NCBI GenBank assembly: GCA_963717155.1
Contig: OY970326.1
Coordinates: 1,240,001-1,304,000 of the forward strand
From: G963717155 sp963717155
Lineage (GTDB): Bacteria > Actinomycetota > Thermoleophilia > Gaiellales > JALYLC01
Direction: 5' to 3'
Length of the DNA stretch: 64,000 bases
How positions within the stretch are numbered: position 1 is the stretch's first letter; every line of letters begins with the position of its first letter. Both the position numbers and the translations under genes were made by a program. The notes under the pieces are model-generated. The model saw nothing but the letters and a program-made list of their open reading frames with translations. It was not told the origin of the DNA and made no database searches. Below, piece after piece: positions 16,358 through 25,402 of the stretch.

Positions 16358-16675
16358 ATGGAGCACGAGCGCGGTCAGGCTGGTGTGGAGACGCTGATCG
16401 CGCTTCCCGTGCTGCTGCTCGTCGCGCTCGTCGGTGCGCAGGCCGTGGTGTGGGCCCTAGGCGGGTTGCTCGCCGGGAGCGCCGCGAGCGCGGGCGCGCG
16501 AGCTCTCGCCCGAGGAGAGCCTGCGATTCCTGCCGTGCGGGCGGAGCTGCCCGGCCCGCTGCGGGGGCTCACGCACGTCGTCGCCAAAGGGGGCGTCGTG
16601 CGCGTCGTCATTCGGGTTCCGTCGCTCGTCCCGGTTCTGCCGACGTTCGAGGTCTCGGCGAGGGCGCGGCCGTGA
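16358..16675 (+). CDS. TadE/TadG-like pseudopilin
   Basis: A 105-residue protein with the N-terminus ERGQAGVETLIALPVLLLV: a charged leader, then the Gly/Glu junction and hydrophobic helix of TadE-type pseudopilins. A prepilin peptidase would cut before the hydrophobic stretch, and Glu corresponds to the E5-like residue. The globular part is short and positively charged near the end. The next gene overlaps its stop (GTGA at 16672-16675). No TadA ATPase, TadB/C or RcpA gene is in the window, so a pilus system, if present, must be encoded elsewhere. Confidence 0.65.
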   Translation: MEHERGQAGVETLIALPVLLLVALVGAQAVVWALGGLLAGSAASAGARALARGEPAIPAVRAELPGPLRGLTHVVAKGGVVRVVIRVPSLVPVLPTFEVSARARP

Positions 16676-17007
16676 ACTGGCGCCGCTGCAAGGCGGAGCG
16701 TGGCCAGGCGCTCGTCGAGCTGGTGGTCTGCCTGCCCGTCGTAGCTCTGGTCGTGCTCGCGATCGTGCAGGGGATGCTCGCCCTCGGTGCGAGCGGCGCC
16801 GCGGAGGGAGCTGCGGAGCGAGCGCGGGTCGCGTCAGCGCTCGGGCTCGATCCCATAGCGGCGGCCCGCGACGGGCTCGGCGCGGACGCACGCGTGCGGC
16901 TGGACGGACGTCTCATCCGGATCTCGGTTCCCGTGACCCGCGTGATCGCGGCGATCCCGCTCGCGCCTGCCGGTGCCCGCGCCGAGCTCGCGGAGGAGGG
17001 GAGCTAA
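16672..17007 (+). CDS. TadE-like pseudopilin
   Basis: A 111-residue paralogue of the preceding gene. ERGQALVELVVCLPVVALVVLAIVQ repeats the leader, the Glu at +5 and the hydrophobic helix, with a Cys in the membrane part. The Ala-rich stretch after the helix (GAAEGAAERARVAS) is typical of TadE/TadG proteins. It starts by overlapping the upstream stop codon, and its last four bases overlap the end of the convergent ABC exporter gene. The two proteins probably form a heteromeric minor-pilin pair. Confidence 0.65.
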   Translation: MNWRRCKAERGQALVELVVCLPVVALVVLAIVQGMLALGASGAAEGAAERARVASALGLDPIAAARDGLGADARVRLDGRLIRISVPVTRVIAAIPLAPAGARAELAEEGS

Positions 17008-18860
17008 CCGGCGATGCCGACGGCGTCGCGCTCGACCAGGCTCGCGTAGCGACCGCCGAGGGCGACGAGATCGGCGTGGGTGCCACGCTCGATGATGCGG
17101 CCCGCGTCGAGCACGAGGATCAGGTCGGCATCGCGGACCGTCGAGAGCCGATGGGCGATCGCGATGGTCGTGCGGCCCTGGCTCAGCCGATCGAGCGCCT
17201 CCTGCACCGCGCGCTCCGTCTCGACGTCGAGCGCGCTCGTAGCCTCGTCGAGGACAAGGATCGGTGGGTCGCGCAGAATCGCCCTCGCGATTGCGATGCG
17301 CTGCTTCTCGCCCCCGGAGAAGCGGTAGCCACGCTCCCCCACGATCGTGTGGTAGCCCTCGGGCAGCGTCATCAGGTGGTCGTGGATCCGCGCTGCGCGG
17401 GCAGCCTCCTCGACCTCCTCATCGGTCGCGTCGGGGCGCGCGAAGCGAAGGTTGTCGAGCACCGTGCCATGGAACAGGTACGTCTCCTGCGAGACGACGC
17501 CCACGGCCTCGCGCAGGGTCTTGAAGCTCAGCTCGCGTACGTCGACGCCATCGATGTGGATCGAGCCGCCGGTGACGTCGTACAGACGTGCGACGAGGTA
17601 GCCGAGCGTCGTCTTGCCCGCGCCTGTCTCACCGACGAGGGCGACGCGCGAGCCGGCCTCTGCGATGAAGCTGACGTCGTTCAGCGTCGGCTGGCCGTCC
17701 TCGTAGGCGAAGTCGACGCTGTCGAAGACGACCTCGCCGCGGAGCTCCGAGCGAGCGATCGATGTCGGATTCTCGACCTCGTCGATCTCGACGGGCAGGT
17801 CGAGGTACTCGAACACGCGATCGAACAGCGCGAGCGACGTCTGGACGTCGGCCTGCACGTTCAGCAGCGAGCCCACGGGGAAGAACAGTCGCGTTTGCAG
17901 CGCCGTGAAGGCGACCAGGGTGCCGATCGAGATCGACGTGTTGCCGTGGTAGAACAGGTAGCCGGCGAGCCCGTAGACGAGCGCGGGCATGATCGAGAAC
18001 GTCGCCTGGATCGAGGCCATCATCCAGCGGCCGGCCATGCGCTGTCGCATCTCGAGCTCGGCGAGCCGTCGGCTCTCCTGGCTGAAGTTCTCGGTCAGCT
18101 CGTTGCTCTTGCCCATCGTCTTTCCAAGCAGCACCCCCGAGACGGAGAGCGACTCCTCGACGAGTGACGAGATGTCGGCGAGCGACCCCTGCTTGGTCGA
18201 CGCGATCTCGCGCCGCACGCGACCGATCTTGCGCGTCATCAGGACGAAGATGGGCAGCAGTGCGAACGCGGCGAGTGCGAGCCGCCAGTCGAGCACGATC
18301 AGGGCGACGGCCGTGGCGAGCACGGTCGTCACGTTCGAGGCGATCGAGGTCGCGGTCGTGGTCACGACGGTGTCGACGCCGCCGATGTCGTTGGCGATCC
18401 GGCTCTGCACCTCTCCGGTGCGCGTGCGCGTGAAGAATGCGAGCGACAGACGCTGGAGATGCCGGTAGACGGAGGCACGCAGGTCGTGCATGACCTCCTG
18501 GCCGACGCGGTTCGACGACCACGTCTGCGCGACGCCGATGACGCCGGTGACGATCGGGATGATCACCATGCCCGCGACGAGCAGGTAGACGTGAGTGATC
18601 GAGAAGTTCGGACCGGGGGGCCGGCCCCACGGGACGCTGTTGATGAGGTCGCGCGTCAGGAATGCCGGAACCAGACCGAGCGCAGCCGACAGCACGATCA
18701 GTGCGGTCAGCCAGAGCAGCTTTCGCCAGTACGGCCGGAACAGCGCCGCGACGCGGCGCAGGTTGCGCTTGCGGGTGGCCTTGTCGGCGGTGCGCACGTC
18801 GCCCTTTGGCGGTGTGATCCGCCCGCCACCCGGGTTGCCCCCGGCCATCATCATGCTCAT
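17004..18860 (-). CDS. ABC exporter half-transporter (MsbA/LmrA-like)
   Basis: A 618-residue fused permease-ATPase. Six membrane helices occupy about residues 45-335, with the ABC domain at 370-618. Walker A is GETGAGKTT (410-418), the signature is FSGGEKQRIA, Walker B is ILVLDEATSALD and the switch His is in IAHRLST. The basic N-terminal 40 residues, including a Gly/Pro-rich start, are longer than usual. It should work as a homodimer exporting lipids or hydrophobic drugs. Its ATG overlaps the stop of the MarR gene (ATGA at 18857-18860), so the pair is an autoregulated efflux operon. The 3' end overlaps the TadE-like gene by four bases. Confidence 0.9.
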   Translation of the reverse strand: MSMMMAGGNPGGGRITPPKGDVRTADKATRKRNLRRVAALFRPYWRKLLWLTALIVLSAALGLVPAFLTRDLINSVPWGRPPGPNFSITHVYLLVAGMVIIPIVTGVIGVAQTWSSNRVGQEVMHDLRASVYRHLQRLSLAFFTRTRTGEVQSRIANDIGGVDTVVTTTATSIASNVTTVLATAVALIVLDWRLALAAFALLPIFVLMTRKIGRVRREIASTKQGSLADISSLVEESLSVSGVLLGKTMGKSNELTENFSQESRRLAELEMRQRMAGRWMMASIQATFSIMPALVYGLAGYLFYHGNTSISIGTLVAFTALQTRLFFPVGSLLNVQADVQTSLALFDRVFEYLDLPVEIDEVENPTSIARSELRGEVVFDSVDFAYEDGQPTLNDVSFIAEAGSRVALVGETGAGKTTLGYLVARLYDVTGGSIHIDGVDVRELSFKTLREAVGVVSQETYLFHGTVLDNLRFARPDATDEEVEEAARAARIHDHLMTLPEGYHTIVGERGYRFSGGEKQRIAIARAILRDPPILVLDEATSALDVETERAVQEALDRLSQGRTTIAIAHRLSTVRDADLILVLDAGRIIERGTHADLVALGGRYASLVERDAVGIAG

Positions 18861-19330
18861 ACGTCTGCTCCCGCAGCGAGGTTCTCCGCGGCGCGCTCGA
18901 GCAGCAATGCAAGCAGCACGCGCTCCTCGTCGCTGAATCCGATCGTCATGCGCGTGGCGACCTCTCGTCCGAGGTGCGGTACGGCCTCGACGAGCTCGCG
19001 CCCTCCAGGGCTCAGCACGATTCGCCGCCTACGCCTGTCGCCAGGGTACGCCTCGCGCACCACCAGTCCCCGCTCGGCAGCCGACTCGATCAGCGCGCTC
19101 ATCGTTGCGGGTGCGACGCCGGAAGCGCAGCAGAGCTCGCGCTGGTCGAGCGAGCCGCCGGCACGTCGGAGCCGCACGAGAAGCTCCCACTGCTGCATCG
19201 TCAACCCGTGGGCTCGCGCGATGCGATCGGCGTGCGCCTGCGCGAGCAGGTGCACGCGGCGGAGGCTGCGGAAGGCCCGGGGGCGGGGGGCCGTGAGAGC
19301 TGTTGGCGGTGTCGAATTCACTTCGTACAC
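18857..19330 (-). CDS. MarR-family transcriptional regulator
   Basis: A 157-residue MarR-type winged-helix repressor. LTMQQWELLVRLRRAGGSLDQREL leads into the recognition region APATMSALIESAAERGLVVR, and the wing is PGDRRRRRIVLSPGG. The GTG at 19330 is used, and another GTG three codons in is possible. It is co-transcribed with the ABC exporter, whose start overlaps its stop codon. A palindrome lies over its own start codon, consistent with autorepression relieved by a ligand that the exporter removes. Confidence 0.88.
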   Translation of the reverse strand: MYEVNSTPPTALTAPRPRAFRSLRRVHLLAQAHADRIARAHGLTMQQWELLVRLRRAGGSLDQRELCCASGVAPATMSALIESAAERGLVVREAYPGDRRRRRIVLSPGGRELVEAVPHLGREVATRMTIGFSDEERVLLALLLERAAENLAAGADV

Positions 19331-19333
19331 GAA
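19322..19333. promoter_or_regulatory. palindromic operator over the MarR start codon
   Basis: TTCGT-AC-ACGAA is a 5-2-5 inverted repeat that includes the GTG at 19328-19330. Three bases farther out on the minus strand is TAACAT, a -10-like hexamer. MarR bound here would block both transcription and translation starts. Confidence 0.5.
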
Positions 19334-19442
19334 ATGTTAGCACACGAACGACTTTCCTAGACGTGCATTCCCTCACGCCTCGGCACACATCAAGCACTGC
19401 TCGCGCGCACGGCGTGACGGTCACCTCCGCGAGCCTCCAGTC

Positions 19443-20847
19443 ATGGTTCCACGGACGTCCGAGCAGGGCCAGGCAGCGGTCGCGATCATCGGCGTTCTGC
19501 TGCTGCTCGTCGCTCGGTGCCGTGGGCGCCGGCGTTGGTCTGCGCGCGTCGCTCACGCGCCAGCGCGCGGCCGGGACGGCCGATGGCGCGGCGCTCGCCG
19601 CGGCCGCGGTGCTACGCGACCGCGCCGGCGACCTTCTACCGCGGTACGACGAGCGCACGCGGCGGACGTTGCCGCCTCGCCTGACACGCGCCGGGCTTGA
19701 TCTCCTCGCGCGCGCGGCCGCCGAGCACGCGGCGCACGTCGGCGGTGCGGAGCTCGTCGCGCTCCGCACGAGCGACGGTGCGCGGGGGTTGCCGATGTAC
19801 GCGAGCGCGACGATCAGGGTGCCCGCGACCTCCTTGCCTCGCTGGCTCGGATCATCGACGCTCGAGTCGTTGCGCACGGGGCGCGCGCGAGCGGGACTCG
19901 ACTATCCACTGCCCGCGCTCGAGCCCGATCTCTTTCGTCCCGTCGACCTTCGCGGCGTCGCAGGAATCTCCGCCGTGATCGCCGCGGCGAGCGCGCAGCT
20001 CGGATGGCCGTACACCTGGGGCGGCGAGTCGCGCGCCGAGGGGGGCTTCGACTGCTCGGGCCTGATCGACTACGCGCTCGCCTCGGCGGGGTTCCCCGTT
20101 GGCCGTCCGACCGCCGCCGGGCTGCAGGCGTTGACCGTGCCGGTCTCGCTGGCCACCGCCCGCAGTGGTGACCTCGTCTTCGTCGGCGACCCGGCCCACC
20201 ATGTCGGACTCGTCGTGCGTCCAGGACTCGCGATCGAGGCGCCGCATCGCGGAGCCTTCGTCCACTACGAGCCGATGACGCAGGGAGGGTGGACGTCGGC
20301 AGGCCGTCTCGAGGCACTCTCGCGAGCACCGTCGGTCGGCGAGACGCTTCCCGGATGGGTCCCCGACGGGTTCCGTCCCGAGCTCGCCGCGGCGAGTCTC
20401 GCCGAGGACATTCCGGCGGCGCTGCTCGCAGCCCAGATCGAGGCCGAAAGCGGGTTCGACCCTCGTTCGGTCTCGCCATCCGGCGCGCTCGGGCTCGCGC
20501 AGTTCATGCCGGGGACGTGGTCCGGGTCGTGGAATCCATGGCGTGATCGGAGCCCGCTCGATCCGTCCGCGGCGATCCACGCACAGGCTCGTTACCTGCG
20601 TGGCCTCGTCGATCGCGCCGGCGGCGATCTCGCCCGCGCGCTCGCGGCATACCACGATGGCTGGGAAGGGAGCGCGCGAAGGATCTGGCCGCCCGTCACG
20701 CGCGCCTACGTCTCGAGCATCCTGCGCAGGTTCGGAGGATCGGCCGTGCTTCCCTCTCTCGGGGAGGCCGCGAGCATGCGTTCCGACCCGCCTGGAGCGG
20801 CTGTGCTGCGGCTCGTGTCACTCGGATCGGTGAGGCCAAAGGGGTGA
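19443..20847 (+). CDS. TadG-like anchor fused to NlpC/P60 and lytic transglycosylase domains (apparent frameshift)
   Basis: The first frame (ATG 19443) encodes EQGQAAVAIIGVLLLLV, a TadE/TadG-type membrane anchor. About base 19511 the reading must move by +1 to continue as LGAVGAGVGLRASLTRQRAAG.ADGAALAAA. The total length is 3n+1, so one extra base explains it. The second part carries an NlpC/P60 peptidase (WPYTWGGESRAEGGFDCSGL with the Cys; His in HHVGLVV) and then a lysozyme-like SLT domain with catalytic Glu in AESGF and the GLAQFMPGTW motif. It should cut both peptide and glycan of peptidoglycan. It is either a sequencing error, a real frameshift or a decayed gene. Confidence 0.75.
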
Positions 20848-20967
20848 TTTCACGGAGCCCGACTCAAGGTTGCCTGCGTCCGAGTCGATATGCCGCCTCA
20901 AGGCTCGTTTCCGTACAGAGGACGGATGCGCGCGCTCTTTTCGACTCTCGTAGGGGGAGTTCTCTCG

Positions 20968-23238
20968 ATGCACACCGATCCCGATCGGCGATCCGGCCAA
21001 CATCGGCCCCTCCGGGCCGTGTCCGGTGTGGCCGCGGCCGTGTGCCTGCTCGTCGCCGTGCTCTTCGAGCGCCGACGGCGCGGGCACAACGCCCCGAAGA
21101 CCTCGTTCTACGAGTCGCCGACGTACACCGCGACGACTCCTCCGGCTCCGCCGACGCCACCCGTCCATGCGTGGCCGCCTGCCGGCCCGATCGACGAGCC
21201 GGTCTGGGAAGACGTGAGCGCGCCGCCCGCGAGTGACTGGCCGGTCGAGGTCTCCGAACCCGACGCCTCAGCCATTGAGCCTGAGGTAGAGCCTGAGGTC
21301 GAGGCGTTCGAGCCTGCGGCCGACGCGTTGCAGCCTGAGGTCGAGGTCGAGGTCGCAGAGCCCGAGCTCCACGCGTTCGAGTCCGGGGTCGAGGTCGTCG
21401 AGCCCGAGGTCGAGGCGTCCGCGCACGAACCGGAGCCCGCGAAAGAGCCCGAGAGCGTGGTCGAGCTGCCACACCAGCCTGCCCCCGCGACGGACAACTG
21501 GTTCGGCAGCTTCGCGCCGCCCGCTCCGCCGGAACCCCCCGTCGAGGTCGAGGCCGACCCGGAGGGCGACACCGACGAGTACGACGCGGTGTCCGAGACC
21601 GTCGAGGTCGAGCGCGATTCGGTCGTCGAGCTGCCGGTTGACGGCGGTGGACCTGACGCCGGCGCCCGCATCCGGCGCCTTCCGCCCGCGCGCCTTCGAC
21701 GCTTCATGGGGACCGGCGCGACCGTGCTCGTGATCGGCCTGGTGCTCGGAGCAGGTGTGCTTGTGAGTGGCGCCACGGCTGACAGCTCGTCCGATCCGAC
21801 GACCGTCCCCGACGCCGTCGGCACGATCGTCGGAGATCAGACGACGACCGACTCGACCGTTGCCGACACGACCACGACTGACACGACGGCGACTGACACC
21901 ACGACGACTGACACTACGGCGACCGACACGACGACGACTGACACGACGACGACGTCGACGGATCCGACGACGACGACCGACACGACCACCACGGATACGA
22001 CGACGACCGACACGACGCCGACGACGACGACCGACACAACGCCGGTCGCTCCGCCGCCTCCGACTGACACGACGCCCGCGCCCGACCCGGCCGCGAGCGC
22101 CCCGCCGGCGCCCGCCACTCCGGCGGTCGATCAGACCCCGGCCGTGACGCCTCCGCCGACGACCAGCACCCCGTCCGCGCCGACGCACACCCCGAAGCCG
22201 AAGGTCAAGCCGAAGACCCGGCAGACGCACCACTCGGCGGCGAAGCCGGACAAGGCGACGCATCAGACGACGACCGGCAGCGATGCCCCGTCGACGGGTG
22301 CACCGCCGGTCGTGACCCTTGCGTCGGGCGCCAATCCGATCGGGTCGGTCCTCTCGAACAACGCGATCCCCGCGGTCGATGCCTCGCTGCTGCCGACCCC
22401 GGCGCAGGTGAGCTTCTACGTGCAGGCCGCGAAGCCCCTCTCGCCGCTACCCGGTCTCGGACGGATCGATCACGCCGTTGCACAGCGGCTCGTCACGGCC
22501 GGTCGACGCGGCAAGGTGGGATGGACCGTTCTCGCAGCCGTCTCGCGCATCGAGTCGAACTTCGGGGCGCGCTCCGGTCTCGTCGCCGGGAAGAGTCTGC
22601 CGACGGCTCCGACCGGTGACGGCCTAGCCGCGCTGGCGGCGTACCTGAAGGATCACGGAGCCTTGCCAAACCCGCTGACCCCGGCGAAGTCGCGCAAGGC
22701 CCTGACCGCGTACTTCGGCTCGAGCCGCAAGGCCGACCGCGCGATCGCGCTTGCGGCCCTGTACGGCGCACTCGGCCCGTTCGGCATGCAGCACGGCGTG
22801 CGCGCAGAGACCGCGAGGCTCCAGCGGCGCGTGCTGGCCGACCATCGCGTCCATCTGACGAAGGCCGGTCGGGGCGACATCCGCCACGGACGCGTCGATC
22901 CTCGCGTGCTCGTGACGCTCGAGTACCTGGCGAACTCGTTCCACAAGATCGGCATCTCCGACCTCGTCTCGGGCGGCCAGATCTTCTCCCGCTCGGGCTC
23001 GGTCTCGGCCCACCTCTACGGGCGCGCCGCCGACGTCTCGTCGCTGCACGGCAAGCCGGTCCGTGGCCATCAGGGCCCTGGAACGCTGACCGAGCAGGCG
23101 ATCCGCAAGCTGCTCCTGTTGCCTCGCTTCCTGCGACCGCGCCAGGTGATCTCGCTGATGGACGTCGACGGACCGACCGGGAACCGCGGCTCGTTCGCGC
23201 TGCCCGACCACTACAACCGCATCCAGATCGACTACTAG
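20968..23238 (+). CDS. two-span wall-linked protein with Glu/Pro and Thr/Asp repeats and SLT/M15-like C-terminus
   Basis: A 756-residue protein. The ATG at 20968 is preceded by TAGGGGGAG. One membrane span lies at about residues 18-38, followed by a Glu/Val/Pro-rich acidic segment (about 75-215), a second span at about 245-265, and a Thr/Asp repeat linker. The C-terminal domain (about 440-756) has GWTVLAAVSRIESNFG, like an SLT catalytic helix, and SAHLYGRAADVS, like the HxxGxAxD zinc motif of M15 peptidases. This combination suggests a peptidoglycan-binding or -cutting protein; activity is uncertain. An alternative start at 20926 would add 14 residues. Confidence 0.65.
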   Translation: MHTDPDRRSGQHRPLRAVSGVAAAVCLLVAVLFERRRRGHNAPKTSFYESPTYTATTPPAPPTPPVHAWPPAGPIDEPVWEDVSAPPASDWPVEVSEPDASAIEPEVEPEVEAFEPAADALQPEVEVEVAEPELHAFESGVEVVEPEVEASAHEPEPAKEPESVVELPHQPAPATDNWFGSFAPPAPPEPPVEVEADPEGDTDEYDAVSETVEVERDSVVELPVDGGGPDAGARIRRLPPARLRRFMGTGATVLVIGLVLGAGVLVSGATADSSSDPTTVPDAVGTIVGDQTTTDSTVADTTTTDTTATDTTTTDTTATDTTTTDTTTTSTDPTTTTDTTTTDTTTTDTTPTTTTDTTPVAPPPPTDTTPAPDPAASAPPAPATPAVDQTPAVTPPPTTSTPSAPTHTPKPKVKPKTRQTHHSAAKPDKATHQTTTGSDAPSTGAPPVVTLASGANPIGSVLSNNAIPAVDASLLPTPAQVSFYVQAAKPLSPLPGLGRIDHAVAQRLVTAGRRGKVGWTVLAAVSRIESNFGARSGLVAGKSLPTAPTGDGLAALAAYLKDHGALPNPLTPAKSRKALTAYFGSSRKADRAIALAALYGALGPFGMQHGVRAETARLQRRVLADHRVHLTKAGRGDIRHGRVDPRVLVTLEYLANSFHKIGISDLVSGGQIFSRSGSVSAHLYGRAADVSSLHGKPVRGHQGPGTLTEQAIRKLLLLPRFLRPRQVISLMDVDGPTGNRGSFALPDHYNRIQIDY
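21840..22041 (+). repeat. Thr/Asp codon repeat tract
   Basis: About 200 bp of degenerate repeats of ACGACGACYGACAC encode TTTDTT units in the linker of the wall-linked protein. Such tracts slip easily and probably vary in length between strains. Confidence 0.8.
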
Positions 23239-23260
23239 ACCAACGCATCGGCGTGGGACT

Positions 23261-23288
23261 CGAGGGCTCCGGTTCGCCGGAGCCCTCG
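23261..23288 (+). terminator. hairpin with TTCG tetraloop
   Basis: A perfect 12-bp stem, CGAGGGCTCCGG/CCGGAGCCCTCG, is closed by a TTCG loop, 22 bp after the stop of the wall-linked protein gene. No U-run follows, so it is a non-canonical terminator or an mRNA 3' end stabiliser. It lies just before the -10 element of dgcA. Confidence 0.6.
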
Positions 23289-23303
23289 GCACGTCGGTGC
23301 CGG

Positions 23304-23309
23304 TACGCT
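23304..23309 (+). promoter_or_regulatory. -10 element, probable leaderless start
   Basis: TACGCT ends seven bases before the ATG at 23317, without a ribosome-binding site. Confidence 0.4.
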
Positions 23310-23316
23310 CGGGGCC

Positions 23317-24333
23317 ATGGACCTGCGCATCGTCCCGCGCACGCTGAAGCTCGCCGAGACGTTCACGATCGCATATGCCTCGTCCGACGAGGAGCCGGTC
23401 GTCGGCGTCGAGCTCCACCACGCCGGTCTGGTCGGATACGGCGAGGCGACGCCGTTCGATCGCTACGACGAGACGCCCGACACGGCGATCGACTGGCTCG
23501 AGCGCGCGGCGCCGCTGCTGGGAGACGACCCGTTCGCCCTCGCCGCGATCAACGATCGGCTCGTGGCGCTCCCCGGCCAGCAGGCCGCGCGTGCGGCAGT
23601 CGACGCTGCGTTGCACGATCTGATCGGGAAGGTCTGCGGTCAGCCGGTGTGGCGGATCTTCGGGCTCACGCGGACGACGCCCGAGACGACCTACACCATC
23701 GGCATCGACACGGTCGACGGCACGGCGGACCGCGCGCGACGCGCCGTCGATGCCGGGTACCGGCGACTCAAGATCAAGGTCGGCGGGGCCGACGACCTGC
23801 CGCGACTGCGGGCCGTCAAGAGCGTGACCGACGTGCCCGTGCGCGTGGACGCGAACGAGGGTTGGGACCTCGAGTCGGCACACGCGCTGCTGCCCCAGCT
23901 GGAGTACATGGACGTCGAGCTGATCGAGCAGCCGTTCCCGGCCGACGACCTCGACAGCTTCCGCAGGCTCTCCGGGTTCAAGCACCGCGTCCCGATCGTG
24001 ATCGACGAGGGCTGTCACACCCTGCGCGACCTGCCGGTGATCGCGAGCTACGCCGACGGCGTCAACATCAAGCTCGCGAAGAGCGGAGGCCTCCGCGAGG
24101 CCGTCCGCATGATCGCGGCGGCCAGGGCGCTCGGCCTCGTCGTCATGCTCGGCTGCATGATCGAGAGCTCGGCCGGCATCGCGCCCGCGGCACAGATCGC
24201 ATCGCTCTGCGACTTCGTCGACCTCGATGGACACCTGCTGCTGGCCGAGGACCCCTTCGAGGGGCTTGGCCTGGTCGATGGGGCCCTCGTCCTGTCGGAC
24301 CGTCCGGGGCTGGGAATCGAGCCGCGTGTCTGA
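23317..24333 (+). CDS. dgcA: enolase-superfamily dipeptide epimerase / N-acyl-D-glutamate racemase (DgcA type)
   Basis: A 338-residue enzyme of the muconate-lactonizing subgroup. Catalytic lysines are in LKIKVGG (KxK) and NIKLAKSGG. Metal ligands are the acidic residues in RVDANEG, ELIEQPF and VIDEG. DLDGH near the C-terminus is the substrate-amine motif of Ala-Glu epimerases. The next gene is a DUF1611/DgcN homologue, and this pair matches the DgcN-DgcA route for D-glutamate catabolism described in marine bacteria, in which the epimerase racemises N-acetyl-D-glutamate. Alternatively it epimerises L-Ala-D-Glu from murein. The start is leaderless by position. Confidence 0.82.
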   Translation: MDLRIVPRTLKLAETFTIAYASSDEEPVVGVELHHAGLVGYGEATPFDRYDETPDTAIDWLERAAPLLGDDPFALAAINDRLVALPGQQAARAAVDAALHDLIGKVCGQPVWRIFGLTRTTPETTYTIGIDTVDGTADRARRAVDAGYRRLKIKVGGADDLPRLRAVKSVTDVPVRVDANEGWDLESAHALLPQLEYMDVELIEQPFPADDLDSFRRLSGFKHRVPIVIDEGCHTLRDLPVIASYADGVNIKLAKSGGLREAVRMIAAARALGLVVMLGCMIESSAGIAPAAQIASLCDFVDLDGHLLLAEDPFEGLGLVDGALVLSDRPGLGIEPRV

Positions 24334-25402
24334 CTCCGCCTCGCGCATCCGTCCGGGCGAGCGCGTCGCGATCTTCGCCGACGGCTGGTTCGCGACCGAC
24401 AACGGCAAGGCCGGGCACGCGCTGCTGCGCTACGGCCCGCGTCCGGTCGTGTGCGTGGTCGACAGCACGCAGGCGGGTCGCACCGCAGCGGAGGTCGTGC
24501 CGTACGCCGCGAGCAACGTCCCGATCGTCGCAACGGTCGCCGAGGCCGCAGCTCTCGGCGGCGAGGTGCTCGCGATCGGGGTTGCGCCGACCGGCGGCAA
24601 GCTGCCCTTCGCATGGCGCCAGGCCCTGCTCGATGCGCTTGCACTTGGCATGCACGTGGAGGCCGGCCTGCACGACGAGCTCGGAGCCGACCCCGAGCTT
24701 CGTGCGGCCGCCGACCGGGCCGGTCGGGATCTGCGCGACCTGCGTGCCGTGCCCGTCGAGCTCTCGACGCCCACCGGCGAGGGGCGTGACCTGCCCGTGC
24801 GCATCGTGCACGCGGTCGGAAGTGACTGCGCGATCGGGAAGATGACGGCGGTGCTCGAGCTGACGCGCGCCGCACAGGATGCCGGTGAGAACGCGGTGTT
24901 CGTGGCGACGGGCCAGGTCGGCGTCTCGGTCGCGGGCTGGGGGATCGCCGTCGACCACGTGATCTCCGACTACGTGGCAGGCGCCGCCGAGCGGCTCGTG
25001 GTCGAGGGCGCCACGCGCGGCGACGTCCTGCTCGTCGAGGGACAGGGCGCGCTGTACCACCCGGCGTACTCCGGTGTCACGCTCGGGCTGCTGCACGGCT
25101 GCACACCCCACGTGCTGGTGCTCTGCCACCTCGCGGGCGCGACGGCCGTCGACGAGTGGCCCGACGTGCGGATCCCGCCGCTCGCGGAGCTCGCCGCCAC
25201 GTACGAGGCGATCGCGGGGCCGATCCGACACGCGCCCGTCGCCGCGATCGTGCTCAACACACGCCACATCGCCGACGCCGACGAGGCGCGCGAGGCCTGC
25301 GCGACCGTCGAGCGCGAGACCGGCCGCATCTGCGACGACCCCGTGCGCTTCGGTGCCGATCGCCTGTGGAAGGCGGTCGCACAGGCCCTGCCCGCGCGGT
25401 GA
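24326..25402 (+). CDS. dgcN: DUF1611 / DgcN-type N-acyltransferase
   Basis: A 358-residue DUF1611-family protein. An N-terminal Rossmann-like region (residues 10-100) precedes a P-loop-like GSDCAIGKMT near residue 173, followed by VATGQVGV and LLVEGQGALYHPAY. The family includes DgcN, the D-glutamate N-acetyltransferase that works with DgcA. The GTG at 24326 overlaps the upstream stop by eight bases, so the two are coupled. Older annotations call such proteins NAD-dependent epimerases, which the sequence does not support. The donor and acceptor here are inferred from the pairing with the epimerase. Confidence 0.8.
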   Translation: MSDSASRIRPGERVAIFADGWFATDNGKAGHALLRYGPRPVVCVVDSTQAGRTAAEVVPYAASNVPIVATVAEAAALGGEVLAIGVAPTGGKLPFAWRQALLDALALGMHVEAGLHDELGADPELRAAADRAGRDLRDLRAVPVELSTPTGEGRDLPVRIVHAVGSDCAIGKMTAVLELTRAAQDAGENAVFVATGQVGVSVAGWGIAVDHVISDYVAGAAERLVVEGATRGDVLLVEGQGALYHPAYSGVTLGLLHGCTPHVLVLCHLAGATAVDEWPDVRIPPLAELAATYEAIAGPIRHAPVAAIVLNTRHIADADEAREACATVERETGRICDDPVRFGADRLWKAVAQALPAR

